Origin: Diplonema japonicum
Taxonomy: Eukaryota > Euglenozoa > Diplonemea > Diplonemida > Diplonemidae
Assembly: GCA_964019335.1 (NCBI GenBank)
Contig: OZ025724.1
Coordinates: 397,001 to 461,000 of the forward strand
DNA: 64,000 bases
Reading direction: 5' to 3'
A model generated the notes under the pieces. It saw nothing but the letters and a program-made list of their open reading frames with translations. It did no database searches and had not been told where the DNA came from. Made by a program: the position numbers and the translations under genes. Below are positions 58,401 to 64,000 of this stretch, piece by piece. Each line of letters opens with the position of its first letter. The stretch's first letter is position 1.

Positions 58401-59470
58401 CGGCAGGAAACGCGGTGCTTGTAGCCCAGGGGCTGGCGGAAGACAATGAGGATTGCTGGAGAGCGCTGCAGAGCAAACATCCAGAGCCACTACACCCCCA
58501 ATGGGACAACCCGGCGAAGACGAAGGAAGCGGTAGAAGTCTTGCCAGAAGAAGTGCTGGACGCAATCAGGGACTTCCTGAGGGGGACTGCTGCGGGACCG
58601 ACTGGTCTGAGAGCCCAGCACATCAAGGACGCGGTGGACGGAGCTTTTGAGTCTCAAGGCTGTTTGATGTCGGTGGCGAGGGCAGTCAACGCATTAGCTA
58701 GAGGCACGGCCCCTAGGGAGGTGGCTCCGCTGATGGCAGGGGCGAACCTTGTGGCCCTCAAGAAGAACGACAGGGACGTGCGGCCCATAGCCGTTGGGGA
58801 TGTGCTGCATCGGCTGGTGGGGAAATCCCTTGTGAAGAAGATCGCTCCGGAAGTGGCCTCTTCGTACCTGAAGAAAGGCGGCCAGGTGGGGGTATCGGTC
58901 CCTGCTGGAATGGAGGCGGCTATACACACCATCAGGCAGTATGTGGACAGGGAACGGGGCAACAAGCAGGAAAACAAGGTGATCCTCAAGATCGACTATG
59001 CCAACGCCTTCAACAGTGTTTGTCAGAGACAGCTGTGCTCACAGGCTTATGAGCAAGCGTCGGGGCTGTATGCGTGGGCCGATTGGTGCTACAGGGTGCC
59101 CTCCCAATTATACTACAACGGAAAGGTGATTAAGTCCCAGGAAGGGGTGCAACAGGGGGACCCGATGGGACCGCTGCTGTTCTCTCTGGCCATCCAACCC
59201 CTGGTGAACAAGATAAGTGAAGATTGCAACCTGGACATCCTCCAGTTCTACCTGGACGATGGCGTCCTTGTGGGGAATGTGGATGAAGTGAGAAAGGCGT
59301 ACAACATCTTGTGTGAGCTGAGCGGAATGATAGGGCTGAAAGTGAAACCCCAGAAGTGCGAGCTCATATGGGTTAGTGGCGACCTCCCCCAGACAGTGGA
59401 GGACACAGGCTTCGATGGCCTGACAGAAGAGAATTTCCACAAAGAGAGGAACTTCATGCTCCTGGGCTAG
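55391..59470 (+). CDS. LINE polyprotein part 1: acidic repeats, zinc fingers, OTU protease, reverse transcriptase
   Basis: 1359 codons. Residues 1-110 hold two to three repeats of PPPHLSPPFSF..EPSPEEPSTEV. 200-300 is Arg/Lys-rich. Two hydrophobic stretches lie at about 310-335 (WAWVALFSLLLIPGV) and 378-405. A C2H2 finger follows (CRMEDCSFRTS...HLNAVHHH). OTU: KDGNCMFHALAGSLG (catalytic Cys at about 622) and NGNHYEYAV (His at about 726). More Cys/His clusters at 790-880. RT from about 1060: RPIAVGDVLHRLVGKSL, ILKIDYANAFNSV, GVQQGDPMGPLLFSLA and FYLDDGVLVG (about 1286), all catalytic Asp present. The stop at 59,468 overlaps the next frame (MLLGLEENFDMLT), so one frameshift continues it. The start at 55,391 is only the first start-type codon in this frame. 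Confidence 0.85.
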   Translation: MALPREGGAPPPHLSPPFSFLEPSPEEPSTEVKNRSSSEENRERGEEVALPREGSVPPPHLSPPFSFIEPSPEGPSTEVKNRPSSEEKKAEGETARLREGSAPPSLPPIFSGPSTEVYTLVPKGRGLFLRVEGKEKKKTNKEEPFFFSNNQGGPASTPTARQGVVGVEAVSNVRAPLHTLVRRQKRAPWIAMGGREPKPAPKRKKNRRRHRSETALQRRREKRTKAREGAREAARQEKKRHCRARKEGRRRTRREEHEAALEQKPDDPAMGLKQTEVGMPGAQPLAPRIPAPGAATGTRRHRRRTGHSKEGVRWEHLGAWAWVALFSLLLIPGVRQVLGAGIGMAPSFLHAAVLWKRPGSDRRTTRRSRVQVGPRGDEWSTGELAWLAVGGTLVGSTSVWIGGLMSLWAMAEVMVGKAGAGPTQRFGPVKLKKTRRGLRGHYRPVYLGPPRSSRRRKKKEDAKQAAKERAETEDKLFQAEHLDPFVDLTLAGDALQGGGDPPPMDLDDEHMEAQKEGEKEGSDKHQCRMEDCSFRTSVASCLVKHLNAVHHHFVKQEQARSMKVNLCGTCAAACSSNQTHCALHRQRNLWNPDKQPRAGKSVDEIMKSFKLTRRSTEKDGNCMFHALAGSLGEAYGDHTHIRSEVVEWMKHREEHYAPFCSEGWDRYLEGMGTAATWGDHLCLAAAAQAFGRTILVVAGGNNPVLMIGEYNSDHEKVVVLAYNGNHYEYAVGEEESMMMLLDESQSVALQKAGKQPSEAPGEDIGEWDIIDRAIPGYGKAGVLDQMGARNQQFLYCPVANCARSKCKSTTLFNSTRVWKCHLDGHLESDEIPESVLRRLDLERCLVCRGCVWKGQGCHDECKKAVRREGEYTTPPPAPTRTELPSLEAIAAMNVTTMGSIPTSLQRLWGLTLKHTLGRAVKDNTEEAWLLVAMLPKACLWKKRGGKKRDKETELSVQARLEEWEKGNYMALWNKLESGEKGEPKNDEVSKVARATELCSKGRFSAGNAVLVAQGLAEDNEDCWRALQSKHPEPLHPQWDNPAKTKEAVEVLPEEVLDAIRDFLRGTAAGPTGLRAQHIKDAVDGAFESQGCLMSVARAVNALARGTAPREVAPLMAGANLVALKKNDRDVRPIAVGDVLHRLVGKSLVKKIAPEVASSYLKKGGQVGVSVPAGMEAAIHTIRQYVDRERGNKQENKVILKIDYANAFNSVCQRQLCSQAYEQASGLYAWADWCYRVPSQLYYNGKVIKSQEGVQQGDPMGPLLFSLAIQPLVNKISEDCNLDILQFYLDDGVLVGNVDEVRKAYNILCELSGMIGLKVKPQKCELIWVSGDLPQTVEDTGFDGLTEENFHKERNFMLLG

Positions 59471-59484
59471 AAGAGAACTTCGAC

Positions 59485-61941
59485 ATGCTGACCAAGGTGG
59501 GGAGGCAGACAGGGTACACACTTCTCCGGTATTGCAGCTCATACAGCAAACTGGTGTTTTACATGAGAGTGGTCCCAGACTCGCATGTGGGAGGGGTCAT
59601 GCACAGGTTCGACGAGATGGTGCGGAAGACGATGTCGAAGGTGTGCGGCATGCAGTTCGAGAACGGGTCGAAAGAATGGCAGCAGGCGAAACTGTCCGTA
59701 AAAGTCGGTGGGCTTGGGATGAGGAGCTGCCAGGAGCACCTGCGCACGGCCAACATGGCTTCGAGGGCGTCGACGATGAAGCTGTGCAAGGAGCTGGATC
59801 CCAAATACGAACATGGGCTGGAAGGGGGTGTATGGGGGAGCTGGCTCGAGTGGTTCAACAGGACGAAGGGCGGCATGCAGATTACACCCGACATGGTGGC
59901 CAAGGCCCCCCACATCTGCAGCCAGAGGTGGCTCTCTAGGGTGCTTGATGAGAAGGCGCTGGAGGACCTCTTGGCGAAAGCAGATGCACACTCGAGAGCG
60001 AGGTTGATGTCGGAGTCAATGCACTATGCGGGGGCGTGGTTGACGGCGACGCCTGACTTCTACAACCAGCTGTCGGACAACGAGTTTGGGGCTCTGATCA
60101 AGTGGTGGTTGGGGGCTCCGGTCTACAAGCAGGGTGAGAGCTGCCACGACCCGAGGTGCAAGACTGAGGGGATGGGCATATGGGGTGACCATGCCCAGGG
60201 ATGTGGCAACGCCAGGATTGCGAGGCACGACCGGGTGAAGGAGACCATCCACAGACACTGTCAGTGGGCCGGGGTGAGCGCAACGATGGAGAAGACGGGG
60301 CTGATCCCGGGGTCGTCCCAGCGCCCGGCGGACGTGTTCTTCCCAGGTGGGGTGGGGGGTTCCCGCCCAATGGCTATGGACGTGGTCATCGTGCACCCGA
60401 GGAACGAGTCTTGTGTCAACCAGGCGGCGATGAGATCGATAGCAGGGGCGCTGTTAGTCAAAGGGCCTGTACAGTTGGATCCAGGGCCCCCGGTACCGGA
60501 CGGCGAAGAGGAAAAAAAGGACAACGAGGAAGCGAACAACGAACCCAACACTGAATCCAACACTGACCTCACAGAGGACTCCTTCGGCAATGAAAAAACC
60601 ACCGAAGCTGAGGAGTCGTCCGAGAGGGAAGTGAAGGGACAGGGAGGCGGACCCCCAATCACGGTGGCCCACCAGCTGGATGCCCTTCTGGAGCAGACGA
60701 AGAAGGACCTGGACGCCCGAATGCAACAGCAGCGAAAGGCGGAACCGGCGGAGGGTGGAACACAAGGGAAAGCGGGAGCAGGACTCGAAGCAGCCTCACC
60801 GGGAGGAGAAGACACGGAGATGGCCGGAACAGGATCCAGTGAGAGGGCTGGGCAGGGAGGGGGGCTTGACCCGAAGGCCCAGGAAGATGGGAAGAGACAA
60901 GGGGCGACTGACGCTGCGGTGAACCGGACCTTGGACCAGTGTCCTAAGGGGGATACGGAGGCCCAGAGGGACTCGAACAAGGGGGACCAGAGTGCGACAA
61001 CTGCTACGAGGAAGATGACCGTGAGCGAGTTCTGTAGGGAACAAGCTGCGAAGAGACAGGGCGGTGGGAGGACTCTGAAGCCGCAGGCGGATGACGCCCC
61101 CGAAGGGACCAAAGAGGGCGGGAACGCACCGAGCGGAGGCAGCCAGTCGGGGCCTGACACACCTAGGGGTGGGATCCAGACGCCGGAGGGAGATCAGCTG
61201 ATGGGAGTCGGGGCACCGGAAAGGGAACAGCAGGTGGAAGTAGGGGGAGACTTCGTTCAGCTTGACCCGATTGATGTGGTGATGGGCATCCCAATTCCGA
61301 GAGCGATGGTGCCACTGAGGGCGAGGCCGGGGGACCGACTGCTCAAGTTCATCATCCAGTTCGAGGGCCGGGTGGAGATCATCCTTGAAGAAGGAACGGA
61401 CCCTGGAAGGGAGAGGACTGAGGAGATGCTTCTTGCGAAGGCCGAGTCGCTGGGTGTTCCACTGGAGGTGGCTATGGCTGGCCAGATTGGTATCGCTGGA
61501 CTTGGATACATGATGGTAAAGCAGTACTTCGCAAGCTTGGAAGGTGGGTCGGACGGAGAGCGCCGCAGCCGCATTGTGGGTTGTGAGGTGCAGAAGTCGG
61601 AAACATACCGCGAGTTCGAGTTCCCGAGGACAGTCCAGGATTTCCAGATCACGTACGCGTGTGGGTGTTCGGCGGTGCAACCTGTTCGTTTCAAGGGTGG
61701 CGTGCTCAAGGGGACTCTGGAAACGGCATGGAGGGTGGTCAAGTTGCAGACCCGGGGGTGCAGACACCACCCGACACCGGGGAAGGAAGGGGTAGTGGGC
61801 ATTGCGGCGGGAGCCGGCGCTACCAAGGTGACACTACGTGAGTTCTTGGAGAGGTGCGACGCAAGGATAAGGGCCCCAGTGGGAAAGGTCAAGGACCTGA
61901 TCAAAGTGAAGGCGTGGGTGAGGGATGGAAGGAAGAGCTGA
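59485..61941 (+). CDS. LINE polyprotein part 2: RT thumb, CCHC, restriction-like endonuclease, long tail
   Basis: 818 codons. The first 150 residues continue the RT thumb region (ENFDMLTKVGRQTG just upstream to YSKLVFYMRVV). About 220-245: CHDPRCKTEGMGIWGDHAQGC, a C-x4-C..H..C knuckle, followed by RIARHDRVKE. The endonuclease follows: RPADVFFPGG then AMDVVIVHPRN (about 282-306), the PD..D-type core of RLE LINEs. After it come an acidic stretch, a repeated Gly-rich linker, and a folded-looking tail from about 590 to 800 (LLKFIIQFEGRVEIILEEGT; TYACGCSAVQPVRFKGG). The tail is of unknown function and unusual for RLE elements, which normally end soon after the endonuclease. Confidence 0.8.
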   Translation: MLTKVGRQTGYTLLRYCSSYSKLVFYMRVVPDSHVGGVMHRFDEMVRKTMSKVCGMQFENGSKEWQQAKLSVKVGGLGMRSCQEHLRTANMASRASTMKLCKELDPKYEHGLEGGVWGSWLEWFNRTKGGMQITPDMVAKAPHICSQRWLSRVLDEKALEDLLAKADAHSRARLMSESMHYAGAWLTATPDFYNQLSDNEFGALIKWWLGAPVYKQGESCHDPRCKTEGMGIWGDHAQGCGNARIARHDRVKETIHRHCQWAGVSATMEKTGLIPGSSQRPADVFFPGGVGGSRPMAMDVVIVHPRNESCVNQAAMRSIAGALLVKGPVQLDPGPPVPDGEEEKKDNEEANNEPNTESNTDLTEDSFGNEKTTEAEESSEREVKGQGGGPPITVAHQLDALLEQTKKDLDARMQQQRKAEPAEGGTQGKAGAGLEAASPGGEDTEMAGTGSSERAGQGGGLDPKAQEDGKRQGATDAAVNRTLDQCPKGDTEAQRDSNKGDQSATTATRKMTVSEFCREQAAKRQGGGRTLKPQADDAPEGTKEGGNAPSGGSQSGPDTPRGGIQTPEGDQLMGVGAPEREQQVEVGGDFVQLDPIDVVMGIPIPRAMVPLRARPGDRLLKFIIQFEGRVEIILEEGTDPGRERTEEMLLAKAESLGVPLEVAMAGQIGIAGLGYMMVKQYFASLEGGSDGERRSRIVGCEVQKSETYREFEFPRTVQDFQITYACGCSAVQPVRFKGGVLKGTLETAWRVVKLQTRGCRHHPTPGKEGVVGIAAGAGATKVTLREFLERCDARIRAPVGKVKDLIKVKAWVRDGRKS

Positions 61942-62303
61942 AGTGGAGCAAGAAGGACAAGAAGCGGGCCCGGGCCCGATCGGCCAGTACTGACTCGGAT
62001 TGTGTGGAGGGTGGCTACATCTATCTGAAGGGTACGGGGGCGGATGGCACCGTGGTCGAAGCCAACATATGCAGGGGTGAGCTCAAGGGGATGACCGAGC
62101 CCCAGTTCAAGTTCTTGGCGGAGCACAGGTTGATGGAAGAGCTGGGGAGCGACGACCTGGTGCGGGACACGGTCAAGGTGCGCGACAGGGAGAACTGGGC
62201 CCCGGTGAACAGTGCGGTGGCTTGGCTGCAGCTCGAGTCGGGGAGGGCACGGGTGGGGCCCATACCCCACAAGAAGAGGTCCAAAGGCTCGCTGGCCAGA
62301 TAG
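61854..62303 (+). CDS. LINE C-terminal extension in a shifted frame
   Basis: A short frame overlapping the end of part 2: KEELKWSKKDKKRARARSAS followed by YIYLKGTGADGTVVEANICR and FKFLAEHRLMEELGS. Probably the true C-terminus after one more frameshift near 61,930. Function unknown. Confidence 0.45.
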   Translation: MRRKDKGPSGKGQGPDQSEGVGEGWKEELKWSKKDKKRARARSASTDSDCVEGGYIYLKGTGADGTVVEANICRGELKGMTEPQFKFLAEHRLMEELGSDDLVRDTVKVRDRENWAPVNSAVAWLQLESGRARVGPIPHKKRSKGSLAR

Positions 62304-62979
62304 GCCAGCGGGGGTGTGGGGGGCTGGCCCCCCCCCCCCCCCCCCCCCCGCCATAGGAAGATGTGAATTTTTTTTTTTTTTTTCTGAGAAAAAAAAAAAG
62401 GGAAAAATAAAAGAATAGGGAACAGGTGCTACAACGGCCAGGCTAGATAGAACCACTTAGATTTTTTTTTTTTTTTCCTTTTTCTTTTTTCTTTTTGTTT
62501 TTCTTTTTTTTTTTTTTTTTTTTTTTTATTTTTCTGTTTTTCTTTTTCTTTTTGAAGTGGAACCATCTCGGTCGACGTTTTTTTTTTTTTTTCTTTTTTC
62601 TTTTTCTTTTGTGGTGATGTGTTTTTCCTGTTTTTGATTTTCTTCTTCCCCCGCTCTATGCTTTTTCGCATGGACATTGGTCACTCTGCCCCTTTCCCCT
62701 TTTTTGATTCTCCCTCTTTCCCCCTCCTAAATTTTACCCCCTGCCCCACTCATTCCTCCCTAGTATGTTTTTGAATTTGCCTCTTCTTCTTTTAAGCCTT
62801 TTTTGAGATTTCTATTTTTGAATTTCTATCATTTGGAGTTGCTTCTTCTTCTTCCCCTCTCCCTCCCATAAAGAAAAAGAGAAACCCATGCCTTCCTCCC
62901 AGGTTGGAACTTGATTGTCTGTTTTGGAATATTTTTATTTTCTCTTAAGGTTTATCGTGCCTTGTGTGTCTTTTGAAGG

Positions 62980-63010
<31 letters not shown>

Positions 63011-63012
63011 AT
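62304..63012. other. 3' end of the LINE and T-rich spacer
   Basis: C(20) at about 62,330-62,349, T tracts, then T/C-rich simple sequence. No gene. Confidence 0.5.
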
Positions 63013-63127
63013 TCTCAAGTCCCCCTTTTTATTTATTTTCTCAAGTCCCCCTTTTTATTTATTTTCTCAAGTCCCCCTTTTTATTTATTTTCTCAAGTCC
63101 CCCTTTTTATTTATTTTCTCAAGTCCC

Positions 63128-63134
<7 letters not shown>
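63013..63134 (+). repeat. 26-bp tandem repeat, five copies
   Basis: TCTCAAGTCCCCCTTTTTAT followed by TTATTT, starting at 63,013, 63,039, 63,065, 63,091 and 63,117 with no internal differences; flanked by A tracts of over 30 nt on each side. Confidence 0.9.
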
Positions 63135-63173
<39 letters not shown>

Positions 63174-63943
63174 GAAGTAAATAGAATAGTAAAGAAAAAA
63201 AAAGAGAAAAAAAAACGGGAACAGAGAACAAAAAGAAAGGAAATAGTGTGAGAATTGAAATAATTAATGGGATGAACAGGACAAATGAGAAAAGAAAAAG
63301 AAAAGGGAAAAGAAAAATAGAGAACAAGTGTAGGAATATAAATACGGATAAGAAGAGCGCCATGAAGAGAAGAAAGAGGAAGAAAAAAAAAAGTTTGTGA
63401 GCAGCAGCCTTATCTAATCCCGTTTACCCAAACAACCCAACTCGTTTACCCCCAGAAAAAGAAGAAGAGGAAAAAAAGAGAACAAGTGTGAAATAAGAAG
63501 AGCACTACGAAGAGAAAAAATAAAAAGAAAGGAACAAAGAAAAAAGAAAAGAAAGAGAAAAGAAACAGTGAGCAGCAACCTTATTTAACAATACCCAAAT
63601 TTACCCACGTTTTACCAACAACCCCACCCCCAGAAGGAAAAAAAAAAAAGGAAAAAAAAAGAAGAAAAAAGAAAGAAAAAAAAAAAAAAAAAAAAGAAAA
63701 ACATAACCCAAGGCAAAACTTGTAGATAAAGACCCTGCAAATGTGCAGTATGAGTTGCTCACCCCCCTACCCAAAAGTGAGCAAAGCGTCCGTTAAAGAA
63801 AAGCAAGCCAGGATAGACTTGTGTACCCCCTCTTTCGCTCCTCTTCACTTTCACCCACCCGGGCCCCACCCACCCCACCCCTACCCGAGGCCAGGGAGGG
63901 AGAAAAAGAAAGGAGAGGGCTTGGCCAGCCAAAAAAAAGAGGT
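63135..63943. other. Purine-rich simple-sequence DNA, no gene seen
   Basis: Long A tract followed by A/G-rich DNA with two related blocks (GAGCAGCAGCCTTATCTAA at about 63,398 and GAGCAGCAACCTTATTTAA at about 63,571, each followed by TTTACCC). No coding capacity. Confidence 0.5.
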
Positions 63944-64000
63944 TAACCCGCAAACCCGCAAACCCGCAAACCCGCAAACCCGCAAACCCGCAAACCCGCA
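63944..64000 (+). repeat. AACCCGCA 8-bp tandem array at the window edge
   Basis: Seven perfect copies of AACCCGCA (63,945-64,000), running off the window. The complementary strand reads (TGCGGGTT)n, G-rich like a telomere repeat, but the C-rich strand runs 5' to 3' toward the right edge, which is the wrong way for a right-hand telomere. Confidence 0.85.

Larger units (their letters stand above)
54263..62440 (+). mobile_element. Near-complete LINE with AlkB, C2H2, OTU, RT and restriction-like endonuclease domains
   Basis: About 8.2 kb on the plus strand, CpG-rich and with long open frames, so recent. The order is Ala/Thr-rich leader, AlkB-like domain, acidic repeat spacer, basic and hydrophobic segments, C2H2 finger, OTU cysteine protease, more Cys/His fingers, RT, CCHC plus restriction-like endonuclease, long tail. 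RLE-type LINEs with proteases are known (for example NeSL with a Ulp1 protease). The AlkB+OTU set is not one I know. Only a few frameshifts, several in homopolymers, separate it from an intact element. Boundaries are approximate. Confidence 0.85.

Noticed and set aside
60435-60910. Minus-strand ORF of about 300 codons (60,261-61,160)
   Set aside because: Opposite strand of the LINE linker; low-complexity and unlike any family.
63944-64000. Right-hand telomere of the chromosome
   Set aside because: At a true right end the plus strand should be the G-rich strand; here it is C-rich, so it is only called an array.

Overview
The window looks like nuclear DNA of a protist that trans-splices its mRNAs, most likely a euglenozoan (free-living kinetoplastid or diplonemid grade). 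All host genes I can support, from 43 to about 42,300, lie on the minus strand. They have no recognisable introns, and most have a pyrimidine tract followed by AG a short way upstream of the start codon, as expected for a spliced-leader polycistron. A retroelement with the unusual gag / tyrosine recombinase / RT order, described for kinetoplastid VIPER, fits this. A dinoflagellate (also trans-splicing, with one-way gene arrays) is the main alternative. Long A/T homopolymers are everywhere.

Layout. 1-42,300, host genes on the minus strand: a MAPEG enzyme, a 5'-truncated LINE, a cyclic-nucleotide-binding K+ channel, an RRM protein, a secreted beta-helix protein, a frameshifted mucin-like gene, a coiled-coil protein, a peroxiredoxin-like selenoprotein (in-frame TGA in a UxxC motif), two almost identical secreted CocE/S15-type hydrolases 13 kb apart, a large DOMON type I membrane protein, a degenerate nucleotide-cyclase membrane protein, a 2002-residue protein carrying a Tpt1/KptA-like region, an RNase III domain and a PrimPol-like primase domain, a secreted tyrosinase, a small membrane protein and a ubiquitin-like/ankyrin protein. 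An isolated piece of the 3' end of large-subunit rRNA sits between the last two. Two pogo-like DNA transposons with hairpin-rich ends and several fold-back elements lie between the genes.

43,500-54,260: old, decayed repeats. These are a gag-YR-RT element, diverged tandem repeats, a 3-kb inverted-repeat unit with GGACT minisatellites around a LINE RT fragment, and a pair of 440-bp direct repeats. This stretch is poor in CpG, and where copies can be compared the differences are almost all CpG to TpG or CpA, which points to cytosine methylation and deamination. 54,260-62,440: a younger, CpG-rich LINE, plus strand, encoding an AlkB-like dioxygenase, C2H2 fingers, an OTU protease, reverse transcriptase and a restriction-like endonuclease. 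62,440-64,000: simple-sequence DNA ending in an 8-bp AACCCGCA array.

The strongest candidate for an undescribed system is the Tpt1-like/RNase III/PrimPol fusion at 30,762-36,770. RNase III and all three primase motif sets are intact, so one polypeptide could cut double-stranded RNA and also synthesise nucleic acid. Next come the selenoprotein, the AlkB+OTU retrotransposon, the stand-alone LSU rRNA piece and the CpG-decay signature. All identifications come from reading motifs by eye; no database search was run.
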